NCBI RefSeq assembly: GCF_000243135.2
Contig: NC_019903.1
Coordinates: 1,402,001-1,466,000 of the forward strand
Origin: Desulfitobacterium dichloroeliminans LMG P-21439
GTDB lineage: Bacteria > Bacillota > Desulfitobacteriia > Desulfitobacteriales > Desulfitobacteriaceae
Length of the DNA stretch: 64,000 bases
Direction of reading: 5' to 3'
A program made the translations under genes and the position numbers. The notes beneath the pieces were generated by a model. The model did not search any database. It was given only the letters and a program-made list of their open reading frames with translations, and was not told where the DNA came from. Below are positions 8,372-15,840 of the stretch, in pieces; position 1 is the first letter of the stretch, and each line of letters begins with the position of its first letter.

Positions 8372-8414
8372 AAAGCTAGGTGAGAGTCGTATTGAGACCC
8401 GCCTAGCTTTTTTA
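8372..8414 (+). terminator. Rho-independent terminator
   Basis: AAAGCTAGGTG pairs with CGCCTAGCTTT and is followed by TTTT. It ends the 7752-8367 operon. Confidence 0.88.
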
Positions 8415-8489
8415 ATCGTGCGGGATCCATTCAACACAAATTTCACTAAAGCGATTCTCGTCATTTCTTGTCATTTCTTTTCAAAAAAA

Positions 8490-8533
8490 TGTTAAACACC
8501 TGTTAAAATCCTGTGACTTAGCTAGGGTAACAT
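8490..8533 (+). promoter_or_regulatory. Promoter with three 11-bp repeats
   Basis: TGTTAAA (8490), TGTTAAA (8501) and TGTGACT (8512) lie at 11-bp steps. The TAACAT -10 candidate starts at 8528, again 16 bp after the last repeat. It is upstream of the AhpD-like gene. Confidence 0.6.
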
Positions 8534-8593
8534 ATTCTTATGGGAATCAATCAAAAATCTATACAAAAATTTTTTCTTGGGAGGAATACGCAA

Positions 8594-8968
8594 ATGCCGA
8601 ATGTTGAATTATTATCTGAAGATAGTGTAAGTCCTGAGGTTCAGGAAATTTTCGCTCAATTAAAAGAAAAGCATGGAGAAATCCCCGCACCCTTCCGAGC
8701 GATGGCTCATCATCCTAAATATTTGAAGCTTGTCTTAAACAAGATGGAAACCGTGATGGGGTCAGATGTGCTTGATCTTCCAACTAAGTTAGCGATTGCC
8801 TTTGCTGTTTCTACATTAAATAAATGCGATTTTTGCATTAGTATGTATGCAAAACAGCTGCACGGGGTAGGTTTTACAGAGCAACAACTCATCGAGATTC
8901 TCGCAGTAATCGATTTTGTTACAGCCATGAACCATTTTAATAATGGGATGTTAGTAAAGCCAGAATAA
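8594..8968 (+). CDS. AhpD-like carboxymuconolactone decarboxylase-family protein
   Basis: A 124-residue all-helical protein with the family's redox motif: Cys78-Asp-Phe-Cys81 followed by His90. In AhpD proteins this pair reduces peroxides or a partner peroxiredoxin. GGGAGG precedes the ATG at 8594, which I prefer to the upstream ATG at 8540. Its promoter carries the 11-bp repeats. A role in peroxide or redox defence is likely for this anaerobe; the electron donor is not evident. Confidence 0.83.
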   Translation: MPNVELLSEDSVSPEVQEIFAQLKEKHGEIPAPFRAMAHHPKYLKLVLNKMETVMGSDVLDLPTKLAIAFAVSTLNKCDFCISMYAKQLHGVGFTEQQLIEILAVIDFVTAMNHFNNGMLVKPE

Positions 8969-9112
8969 TTGATTGGATATATACGGCAGGTGGTCAAAGT
9001 TTCCAGCCGTTTTAAATGTTTATAACGAGTATGTTATACCCGTGAGGCCTGTTAAGCATATCAAAATCACAACAGTGTAAATGAAAAAGCAAACGATAAG
9101 GAGAGAAGGTCT

Positions 9113-9265
9113 ATGGCACAAGTTACCATTACCTTGCGGATGATAATGGCTTCCATTCTTCTAGGAATTATTTCAATTTACACTGCGAATGGTCTAAATG
9201 TTTGGTTATGGCTTTTGTTCCTCATCGTATTTACAGGATATCCTCCTCTTTACACGAATTTTTGA
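9113..9265 (+). CDS. Small membrane protein resembling DUF2892, 50 aa
   Basis: A 50-residue protein with two hydrophobic stretches (MIMASILLGIISI and VWLWLLFLIVFTGY) and an ending TGYPPLYTNF. This resembles the GxCPLY end of YgaP-type DUF2892 proteins with Pro in place of Cys. A GGAGAGAAGG site precedes the ATG. A longer overlapping frame to 9446 has no such support. Confidence 0.5.
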   Translation: MAQVTITLRMIMASILLGIISIYTANGLNVWLWLLFLIVFTGYPPLYTNF

Positions 9266-9463
9266 ATTCTGGATAGTAGTCCCTTCCTTTATCTCTGGGA
9301 AGTTGTGGGTTTTGACCGTTGGATCTAATCAGAACACAATGGGGGGATTGGTAATCGCTATAAGCTTTTTCTTTTTCTTTTTCGCAGAACTAAAGAGAAA
9401 GAACAGCCTAGCGGTAAGTGGAAGAAAGAGTGTAGATGAGGTATGAAGAATTTCATATGATCT

Positions 9464-9504
9464 TAAATTTAAGAGTATCTGAGAAGGTACTCTTAAATTT
9501 TTTT
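9464..9504 (+). terminator. Rho-independent terminator
   Basis: AAATTTAAGAGTATC pairs with GGTACTCTTAAATTT (one G-T) and is followed by a T tract. Confidence 0.85.
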
Positions 9505-9509
9505 ATCAA

Positions 9510-9564
9510 TGTCACAGAAATGTTAAGAACCTGTGACATTTTTGTTACGTCAGTACAGTAAAAT
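9510..9564 (+). promoter_or_regulatory. feo promoter with four 11-bp repeats
   Basis: TGTCACA (9510), TGTTAAG (9521), TGTGACA (9532) and TGTTACG (9543) lie at exact 11-bp steps. TAAAAT starts at 9559, 16 bp after the last one. It is the most complete array in the window and lies directly upstream of the Fur box. Confidence 0.65.
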
Positions 9565-9573
9565 TTAATCAAT

Positions 9574-9592
9574 ATAAATGATAATCATTATC
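9574..9592 (+). promoter_or_regulatory. Fur box
   Basis: ATAAATGATAATCATTATC matches the 19-bp Fur consensus at 16 positions. The last 13 bases, GATAATCATTATC, match perfectly. It overlaps the expected transcription start of the feo operon, so iron-loaded Fur should repress it. Confidence 0.85.
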
Positions 9593-9610
9593 AAAGAAGG
9601 AGTGAATTCG

Positions 9611-10207
9611 ATGGAATGCTGCAGTGCAAAACAACCTTGGTATAAAAAACTGTCGTCTGCATTTTTAGGGACCGGGAATTGTCATGGAGAAGTCAGCCAA
9701 GAGACGCAGGGGCTAGAAAAGATTGCTTTAGTCGGGAGTCCGAATGTCGGGAAAAGTGTTTTGTTTAATATACTGACCGGAGCATACGTGACTGTTTCCA
9801 ATTATCCCGGAACCACGGTTGAGGTGTCGCGTGGTAAAGGAAAAATAGAGGCGAAGGAATATGAAATTATCGATACACCCGGAATGTACTCCTTGTTATG
9901 CATTACGGAGGAGGAAAAAGTGACGCGGGATCTGCTCCTTCGTGAGAAGCCTAAGGCTGTGGTTCATGTGGTCGATGCGAAAAACCTTCAGAGAATGTTA
10001 CCGCTCACCGTTCAAATGATCGAGGGGGGTGTCCCCGTTCTCTTGGTCTTAAATATCATGGATGAGGCAGAAAGTTTGGGACTAAAAATTGATGTCAAGA
10101 AGTTAGAGGCAGAGCTTGGGATCCCTGTTTTGTCTACGGTTGCAGCGCTCAATAAGGGAATAGAAGGATTAAAGGAAAGAGTGAGTGAATATGTCCAAGC
10201 GGCTTGA
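9611..10207 (+). CDS. feoB: Ferrous iron transport FeoB, GTPase part (split gene)
   Basis: 198 residues hold only the cytoplasmic G domain of FeoB: G1 GSPNVGKS at 42-49, switch I YPGTT around 65-69, G3 DTPG at 88-91 and G4 NIMD at 148-151, then a helical end. The N-terminus has a Cys-Cys pair. The AAGAAGGAG site supports the ATG at 9611. The membrane half is a separate overlapping gene, so the transporter is assembled from two polypeptides. It provides GTP-dependent Fe(II) uptake control at the inner membrane. Confidence 0.93.
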   Translation: MECCSAKQPWYKKLSSAFLGTGNCHGEVSQETQGLEKIALVGSPNVGKSVLFNILTGAYVTVSNYPGTTVEVSRGKGKIEAKEYEIIDTPGMYSLLCITEEEKVTRDLLLREKPKAVVHVVDAKNLQRMLPLTVQMIEGGVPVLLVLNIMDEAESLGLKIDVKKLEAELGIPVLSTVAALNKGIEGLKERVSEYVQAA

Positions 10208-11642
10208 AGTAACTTATGATCAAACGATTGAAGCGGCAATCGGGGAAATAATGAACAGCTTACAGAGTCAATATGTTCTTTCCAAACGGGCCATTGCCTT
10301 GCTCCTCTTACAAGAGGATGAGGATATCTTAGGAATGGTAAAAGAGAAGGAGAAAAACCAATACTTTAAGATTTCTCAGATTATCGAGGAGACAAAACAA
10401 GCCTATAACCGGCCATTGAATTACATCATTTCCTTGTCGCGGCAAAAGAAGGTCGATGCCATCGCCGAAAAAGCGATGACAAAGGTTCAAGGGAAAGAAA
10501 ATCGTGTTGCCGATTTCTTAAGCCGACTAACCATGAATCCTTTAACGGGGGTACCTATATTGCTGTTGGTTCTCTATTATGGACTCTATAAGTTCGTTGG
10601 AGAATTTGGGGCGGGGACCGTTGTAGACTTTCTCGAAGAGCATGTTTTTGGAGTTTATATCAATCCTTTGGTTAATGGAGTCGTGCAAACGTATATCCCT
10701 TGGACATGGTTGCAAGATTTATTAGCGAACGATTACGGAATTATCACCCTCGGAATTCGTTATGCGGTAGCCATTATTCTTCCTATCGTCGGGACCTTTT
10801 TCTTGATGTTTTCGATCATCGAAGATAGTGGTTACTTACCGAGACTGGCCATGCTGGTTGATCGGGTCTTTAAGAAGATCGGATTAAATGGAAGAGCGGT
10901 TATTCCCATGACTTTGGGGTTCGGCTGTGATACGATGGCCACGATGGTAAGTCGGACGTTAGAAACGAAACGTGAAAGAGTCATTGCTACATTACTTTTA
11001 GCTTTGGCTATTCCTTGCTCGGCGCAACTCGGTGTCATCTTGGCTTTATTATCGAGTGCTCCGGGAGCTTTAGGGGTTTGGCTTGGATTTGTCGGATTGA
11101 TCTTTTTACTCATAGGGTATCTCACGACCAAAATTCTTCCCGGGGATAAACCGAGTTTTTATATGGAAGTTCCCCCTTTGCGACTTCCCAAATTATCCAA
11201 TGTGCTGACCAAAACCTATACGCGGATGCAATGGTACTTCGTAGAAATCGTTCCTTTGTTTATCCTAGCCAGCATTTTGATTTGGTTCGGTAATCTGACT
11301 GGATTATTTGGAGTCGTTATTGGCTGGATGCAGCCGGTCGTAAACTTTATCGGCTTACCAGACAAGGCAGCAGAGGCTTTCCTTTTTGGTTTCTTTAGAC
11401 GAGATTATGGGGCAGCCGGACTCTATGACCTCCAACAAGCCGGGGTATTATCTCCTCGACAATTGGTCGTTGCCGCTGCAACCTTGACCTTGTTTGTACC
11501 GTGTATCGCCCAGTTCTCTATGATGTTAAAAGAAAGAGGGGTTAAAACGGCACTCGCAATTGCTGGTTTTATCTTCCCGTTTGCTTTCATTGCCGGTTTC
11601 GTTTTAAACTGGGTACTCCTAACGCTTAAGGTGTTGCCATGA
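10191..11642 (+). CDS. feoB: Ferrous iron transport FeoB, membrane part (split gene)
   Basis: About 483 residues: a soluble helical start (1-95), which corresponds to the end of the NFeoB region, followed by the polytopic FeoB channel. The conserved gate segments are present: GYLPRLAMLVDRVFKKIGLNG and the inverted repeat around the second Cys (LALAIPCSAQL), with GFGCDTMA where many FeoB proteins have GFGCNVPA. The start is the ATG at 10191 or the GTG at 10185. Both overlap the G-domain gene (stop at 10205-10207), so the two are translationally coupled. Split FeoB is not the usual form. Confidence 0.92.
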   Translation: MSKRLEVTYDQTIEAAIGEIMNSLQSQYVLSKRAIALLLLQEDEDILGMVKEKEKNQYFKISQIIEETKQAYNRPLNYIISLSRQKKVDAIAEKAMTKVQGKENRVADFLSRLTMNPLTGVPILLLVLYYGLYKFVGEFGAGTVVDFLEEHVFGVYINPLVNGVVQTYIPWTWLQDLLANDYGIITLGIRYAVAIILPIVGTFFLMFSIIEDSGYLPRLAMLVDRVFKKIGLNGRAVIPMTLGFGCDTMATMVSRTLETKRERVIATLLLALAIPCSAQLGVILALLSSAPGALGVWLGFVGLIFLLIGYLTTKILPGDKPSFYMEVPPLRLPKLSNVLTKTYTRMQWYFVEIVPLFILASILIWFGNLTGLFGVVIGWMQPVVNFIGLPDKAAEAFLFGFFRRDYGAAGLYDLQQAGVLSPRQLVVAAATLTLFVPCIAQFSMMLKERGVKTALAIAGFIFPFAFIAGFVLNWVLLTLKVLP

Positions 11643-11821
11643 CAACGTGTAGTTTTTGTGGTTATGAATTTCTAGAAGTTGACAGCCAAATAGGATGTCA
11701 GGGATGCCCTCTCCATAAATCGTGTGGGAAAGTAAAATGTCCTAACTGCGGTTTTGAAATCCCAAAGGAACCTAAGTTTATTGCCTGGCTTAAGAAGAAA
11801 CGGAGGGAGAAAGGTGAATAA
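11639..11821 (+). CDS. Cys-rich zinc-ribbon protein in feo operon
   Basis: 60 residues with three Cys clusters (CSFCG, CQGCPLHKSC, CPNCG), so a double zinc ribbon or Fe-S binder. Its ATG overlaps the feoB stop (ATGA). It takes the place where FeoC or other small Cys-rich accessory proteins occur in feo operons, but it is not a winged-helix FeoC. A role as an iron-delivery or sensor accessory is an inference from position. Confidence 0.75.
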   Translation: MTTCSFCGYEFLEVDSQIGCQGCPLHKSCGKVKCPNCGFEIPKEPKFIAWLKKKRREKGE

Positions 11822-12050
11822 ATCCTCTCAAATCATCTCATCCTGTGACATGACAAGAAGGCAGGAGGGAGTTGTTGCCGAACTAGCGACGGATAACGGG
11901 AGTATTTTGCGAAAGCTTATGTCGATGGGAATTCTGCCAGGAACACGGATTAAGCTTATTCAGAAATTCCCATCATACGTTTTTCAAGTAGGATATACTC
12001 AAGTCGCGGTCGATCGGGAAATTGCGTCTGTTATTTCAGTTAACGTATAA
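11814..12050 (+). CDS. feoA: FeoA domain protein
   Basis: 78 residues from a GTG at 11814 with GGAGGG upstream; the frame overlaps the zinc-ribbon gene by 8 bp. The fold is the SH3-like FeoA: LRKLMSMGILPGTRIKLIQKFP, then VDREIASVISV. It is a cytoplasmic partner of FeoB. The order feoB-feoB-ribbon-feoA is unusual, since feoA normally comes first. A hairpin follows. Confidence 0.9.
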   Translation: MNKSSQIISSCDMTRRQEGVVAELATDNGSILRKLMSMGILPGTRIKLIQKFPSYVFQVGYTQVAVDREIASVISVNV

Positions 12051-12054
12051 AAAT

Positions 12055-12094
12055 ATGAACCACGAATACCTAACTTACGGGTACTCGTGGTTCA
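12055..12094 (+). terminator. Hairpin ending the feo operon
   Basis: ATGAACCACGAATACC pairs with GGGTACTCGTGGTTCAT, nearly perfectly. The T run after it is weak, so termination is inferred from its position. Confidence 0.7.
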
Positions 12095-12127
12095 TACCTT
12101 AAGCTTTACTACATCTTAATATTAACG

Positions 12128-12689
12128 ATTTGGCATAAAGGTAGCGCAATCTGTGTCTTCGCTATTGGAAGAGTCTGGAAAGAACTGGTTGTAGATCTTG
12201 GCGGACATGTTTTCGATTCATCACAGGAATGCAGAAGGAAAGAGATATACCAGCTCACCTTAAATCGTGAATGGGCTAATCAGGTTCTCATAGCCAGTTC
12301 TCCAACTCTTGGATTGTGCATTATTCGCTTAGGCCTGAGTTTCTTTTCGATATTTTTACTCACCCTATTAGGGTATTTACTGCAAAGTCGCTTCCGATAT
12401 GCTAGAAAACTCCTCATAGACAATGGCTTACGCATAATGGGAATCGGTATTATTTTAACGCTCGTACTCCTTGCTATTTCCCTTGTTGTTGTTGACGATT
12501 TATGGTATTTCACTCTCCATTGTTCTTCTTCTCTTTACAACGATTTTCTCTCTGCCTGGTGTCATTCCGATCATGGAATACTTGGGCGGGGTTTTATCTC
12601 CCAATTTTCAGGAGTATCCTCCTTTGACTGTTTTCTTTGCCCAAGCGGTTTTGTTAGTAGCGCTTGCTAATCTTCCGTTAATTCTCTAA
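12128..12689 (+). pseudogene. Decayed membrane protein gene
   Basis: One frame reads without stop from the feo hairpin: TIWHKGSAICVFAIGRVW, then a soluble part (LVVDLGGHVFDSSQE), then two hydrophobic stretches up to about 12500. The sense then continues in another frame (YGISLSIVLLLFTTIFSLPG, ending ALANLPLIL) to 12689. There is no convincing start codon or ribosome site, and at least one frameshift lies near 12500. I do not recognise the family. Confidence 0.45.
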
Positions 12690-12753
12690 TGTACTGATCT
12701 CCCTTATGATAGAAAGACTGATCATAGGGGGATTTTATGTTCATAAAACATTG

Positions 12754-13279
12754 CTAAGCTCGAGGCAACTGGATAACTCCCATTGTCAGTAAAATAACTC
12801 CAGTGGCTAATTCAGCCCGAAAATGCTTAATTCCACGAATTCTTTTCCCGAGATTAAAGGCTGTAAAATTTGAGATGATTGATATTATGAAAAAGATTAA
12901 AATAAAGCACTAAATTTTTGCCCAAAGTTCCATATTTACTCCAGCCATGAGATCTTCAAACCCCACTCCCAAGTTAGCAAGAATGAGATTTTGTCCGATT
13001 TGTTTTGGGGTAATATCTGTAGACTCACGAATGAGTTGAAGCCCAATAAACACTAATAAGAAGGCCCCAATCTTAGTACTCGTTTCACCAAATGCCGTGC
13101 CTAAAATGTTACCGATTAGATATCCAGTTAGGGGTATCAGGCTTTGACAAAAACCAATCATAACTGAGATAAAAGGGATGGCGCGTGTATTCAAAACTTT
13201 TGTCCTAACATACATGGACAATATAAAAACATTAAAGTTCAAAGCCAGTGCGAAAACAATAATTGTAATAGTTCAACAA
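12754..13279 (-). pseudogene. MntP/YtaF-like membrane protein, nonsense and start mutations
   Basis: The frame encodes two MntP-like halves (FNVFILSMYVRTK..., IPFISVMIGFCQSLIPLTGYLIG, and NLILANLGVGFEDLMAG). A TAG at 12910-12912 interrupts it, but the same frame continues with a matching tail (ILIFFIISIISNFTAFNLGKR and GVILLTMGVIQLPRA) to a stop at 12754. Upstream of 13242 the sequence still encodes FALAL but in a frame without a start; an AAGGAG site near 13287 suggests a second frameshift. MntP exports Mn(II); YtaF is a sporulation membrane protein. The key Asp of the first half is Asn here. Confidence 0.65.
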
Positions 13280-13688
13280 AAATTCTCCTTCATTAGTGGT
13301 TGTTTTTCTTATCCGTGCTTTTAATATATGAAAGACTGACTATTGTAGAAATAATAATCCTGTACGAAAGAAATCTTTTCTTTCGACAGGCTTCTCCGGT
13401 TTATAAACCTTTCTGCTTTGCGACTGTCGATATTTAGCCCCGCGTGAAGGCATTTAGGTTTTTTATGCACCTAGACGAAAACGGCCATTTTCTGCTCTGA
13501 TTTTTGAGCCAGATTGGAAATGCTTTAAACTTGGAGTATTAAATTTTGGAGTATAGCGTTTTTGCTCTTTAATTCAAGAATGGATCATCTGCTACTGTAT
13601 CAGCTAGCAACAAGAAGCCTAGCTGCCAATGTAAGAGGGGCTTTATGTTAATTTATACGTAATCGCCGTTAAAAAACAGCGTCCTATA
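13280..13688. other. Intergenic stretch at the left side of the integrative element
   Basis: About 400 bases without a credible gene. A perfect hairpin lies at 13365-13385 (CGAAAGA / TCTTTCG). The left end of the integrative element probably lies in here or just before 13689, but I found no direct repeat with the right side. Confidence 0.45.
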
Positions 13689-13922
13689 TTATTGTCGAAT
13701 TGAGGCATTTCTCTGGAAAAACAAATAACCCTGTTGTCCATTTACGCTGATCGTATACCGGTCGCCCTGCCCTCCGGCTTTCATTTCCGCCGCAGGTCGG
13801 ATGTGAATAACCCGGTCAATGAGATATGTAGAGCCGCCCTCCCAAGTCAGTTCGAGCGGTAATAATATACCGTCCTTATCAAAAGCGGTCATTACAGGCA
13901 CATAAACCTTAGTATCAGCCAT
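13689..13922 (-). CDS. Small element-borne protein, 77 aa
   Basis: MADTKVYVPVMTAFDKDGIL... with a beta-rich pattern and the stretch MKAGGQGDRYTISVNGQQ. As I recall, similar 80-90 residue proteins accompany ImmA-type peptidases in Clostridial integrative elements. This one seems to stop early, which would suit a position at the element border. The function is unknown. Confidence 0.6.
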   Translation of the reverse strand: MADTKVYVPVMTAFDKDGILLPLELTWEGGSTYLIDRVIHIRPAAEMKAGGQGDRYTISVNGQQGYLFFQRNASIRQ

Positions 13923-13949
13923 GTATGCATTCCTCCTCGGAAAGACCAG

Positions 13950-14471
13950 TTATCTTCCCAAGAAATCTGAACGTGGGGTGTATGCTGTATTGAACGAGTA
14001 GCCTCTGGAGTTCATATCTCCCATCTTTATTAGCATGAGATTAATATCTGTGTTCATCATCGCTGCGATCTGGACAACATCATAGCCTTCACGGGCATAC
14101 TCATGAACCTCATTATCAGGAAAAAGCAGTGAAGCCGCAAACAAATTGGCTTCATACTCAGGACGTGTATTCATGGAATAAAGAACATATTCACGGAACG
14201 GGCTGTCATCAGCGAGATTACGATGATGTGCGTCATGTCCAAGTTCATGGCCACATACCAGAGTCTGCACCTGTTCAGGTAGTTTATTATTTATGAAAAT
14301 GAAGCGGTTCCGCTGAATTACGCGGTAAAGCCCCTTCAGCTTTGTAAAGTCATTGCGGAACAGAACCTCAATGCCCAGCCTGTCTGCTATAACAAAAGGG
14401 TTACGCGTTCCAAAACGCCGGACATATTTTTCAGCGGATTCATAAATATGTGTCTTGTTCAATGAAATCAC
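13950..14471 (-). CDS. ImmA/IrrE-family metallopeptidase
   Basis: 173 residues with a zincin motif His75-Glu-Leu-Gly-His79 (CGHELGHDAHH) and a downstream Glu-rich helix (YEANLFAASLLFP), as in ImmA. In ICEBs1 and related elements ImmA cleaves the cognate XRE repressor to induce excision. The gene lies directly downstream of the XRE gene on the same strand, so it is presumably its antirepressor. Confidence 0.85.
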   Translation of the reverse strand: MISLNKTHIYESAEKYVRRFGTRNPFVIADRLGIEVLFRNDFTKLKGLYRVIQRNRFIFINNKLPEQVQTLVCGHELGHDAHHRNLADDSPFREYVLYSMNTRPEYEANLFAASLLFPDNEVHEYAREGYDVVQIAAMMNTDINLMLIKMGDMNSRGYSFNTAYTPRSDFLGR

Positions 14472-14512
14472 CCCTATGCTAATTCTTCACAGCAGCAGTC
14501 CCAAAAAACGGA

Positions 14513-14929
14513 CTACGCCTTGTCGGCTTTGCGGTACTTTTTAGGAGTATACTTTTTGTTTTTCTCCTTGGCTATCCAATAAGCATCGGTGATTGCTCTC
14601 ATAACGGCGTCCAAGTCCTCGTCGTCCATATCGCCGCCGGCAAAAAGGCCGCTGACTTCAGTGACGAGCTGCTGAGCATATTTCTTTCCACGGTAGCCGT
14701 ATTTTTCTCCGGCAGCGTTTATAAACTCCTCATTTTCGGTCAGCAGATAATTCACATCAACGCCTAAAGCTGAAGCCAGCTTCCCATATACCTCGCGCTT
14801 CTTAGGATAGCAATCTCCGTTTTCATAGCTGACCATCGTGCGGAGGGATACCCCAACCGCCTTCGCCAGTTCCGCCTGCGTCATGCCTTTTGCGACGCGG
14901 GCATTTTTTATTTTTTCTCCGAATTTCAT
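14513..14929 (-). CDS. XRE-family repressor (ImmR-like)
   Basis: 138 residues: helix-turn-helix at about 5-60 (RVAKGMTQAELAKAVGVSLRTMVSYENG), then a helical C-terminal part with a Lys-rich end. It is divergent from the 14976 promoter and pairs with the ImmA gene. It probably represses the element's rightward genes. A candidate operator is the separated inverted repeat GTGCAAC (14984) / GTTGCAC (15044) around the promoter. Confidence 0.85.
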   Translation of the reverse strand: MKFGEKIKNARVAKGMTQAELAKAVGVSLRTMVSYENGDCYPKKREVYGKLASALGVDVNYLLTENEEFINAAGEKYGYRGKKYAQQLVTEVSGLFAGGDMDDEDLDAVMRAITDAYWIAKEKNKKYTPKKYRKADKA

Positions 14930-14975
14930 GCTGACCGCCCTCCTATGTTTAAGCAGATAATATTCTTACCACCTA

Positions 14976-15004
14976 TTGACAAGTGCAACTTAATTTCATA
15001 TAAT
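14976..15004 (+). promoter_or_regulatory. Consensus sigmaA promoter of the element
   Basis: TTGACA at 14976, a 17-bp spacer and TATAAT at 14999 form a perfect housekeeping promoter pointing right into the riboswitch. The arms GTGCAAC and GTTGCAC flank the -10 region and could be repressor half-sites. Confidence 0.82.
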
Positions 15005-15160
15005 TCAAATATGAAGATAACCTGCATATTTATCATAATCTATGTTGCACATGGTGTCAAGAAGCATTTTTGCAGTGGTACCAACGAATTGAACCTTAAA
15101 GGATTACCTAAAAGCGACCGTCTGCAAAGAAGCAAGACGGCTTTAATTACTCTGACAGCA

Positions 15161-15290
15161 AAATATTTAGTAAAGGGCAAACCTGCCAAAAGGCAGGGAC
15201 GCAAAGCCGAGGGTCTAAAGCGTTTGTTGCGCCATGACAGCCTAGCTGCCGATTTGTGCGAATGCCTGCCCTTTTTTAGAGCAGGCGTTT
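15161..15290 (+). promoter_or_regulatory. Cyclic-di-GMP-I (GEMM) riboswitch
   Basis: The aptamer (about 15161-15256) shows the class-I signature in order: AAAGGGCAAACC, a P1b stem CCTGCC/GGCAGG with an AAAA loop, GGGACGCAAAGCC, GGGTCTAAAGC, a variable P3 arm, then ATGACAGCCTAGCTGCCG, where the tetraloop receptor lies. Downstream, TGCCCTTTTTT at 15267-15277 can pair with AAAGGGCA in the aptamer to give a terminator, so ligand binding should favour read-through (inference). It lies 36 bp upstream of the zinc-ribbon ORF. Confidence 0.85.
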
Positions 15291-15325
15291 GTGTTGATAG
15301 AGAAAATAATGTAGGAGGGTACGAG

Positions 15326-15535
15326 ATGGTCAAAAAGATTAAACTCAAATGTCCGAATTGCGGACGTCGAATTGCTGATTACAGCGGAAATGCTGAGGCG
15401 TTAGCCTTGGTGGCTGAAACGAGTGAGGCCGAAAGCGATGTTCTCAGCTTGAAATGCCACCTGTGCAAATCTCAGGTTTCAATCATGCTGGAAAATAGCG
15501 AGGTTTATAAGATAAACAAGTCTCGGACTCCTTAA
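15326..15535 (+). CDS. Zinc-ribbon protein under riboswitch control
   Basis: 69 residues from the ATG at 15326 with AGGAGG upstream. Two pairs of Cys (CPNCGRR near the start and CHLC about 40 residues later) form a zinc ribbon resembling the Com-type Cys-rich proteins of phages. The longer frame starting at 14945 runs through the riboswitch and is not real. The role is unknown; it could be a translational or transcriptional regulator of the element. Confidence 0.7.
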   Translation: MVKKIKLKCPNCGRRIADYSGNAEALALVAETSEAESDVLSLKCHLCKSQVSIMLENSEVYKINKSRTP

Positions 15536-15633
15536 TATAGGGTAGACTCCAGCCAAATAAAATAAATATTATATATTCGATTCCAGCGCTTGACGCTATC
15601 CTCCCCTTATAAAAGCGGAGTGATTATAAAGAT

Positions 15634-15689
15634 GCCGGCCGGGCCTGACGAGTAGCACTATTGCTATGCGTCAGGCTCGGCCGGTTTTT
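15634..15689 (+). terminator. Strong GC-rich terminator
   Basis: CCGGCCGGGCCTGACG pairs with CGTCAGGCTCGGCCGG around a loop and is followed by TTTTTG. Confidence 0.85.
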
Positions 15690-15840
15690 GCATTCAAAAG
15701 CTGCTCGTTTTGGCTCCCCAGAAAGGAGCTAAACAAGTGGCTTATATTTTTTGCAATTTCATAATGGCAGCTCGCTGCCGTTCTCCTCCGCTTGTTCTTC
15801 ATTTCCAGATTTTCAAATTCACGAAATGGAGGACAAGCTC

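Noticed and set aside
9198-9446. 82-codon plus-strand frame overlapping the small DUF2892-like ORF
   Set aside because: It has no ribosome site, starts inside the better-supported 9113 ORF, and its composition (poly-Phe stretch) looks incidental.
13617-13628. AGCCTAGCTGCC identical to part of the riboswitch tail at 15239
   Set aside because: No GGGCAAACC or GGACGCAAAGCC core is near it, so it is not a second aptamer. It may be chance or a fragment.
14945-15325. Long frame upstream of the zinc-ribbon protein
   Set aside because: It runs through the promoter and the c-di-GMP aptamer. The strong AGGAGG at 15312-15317 and the ATG at 15326 define the real start.
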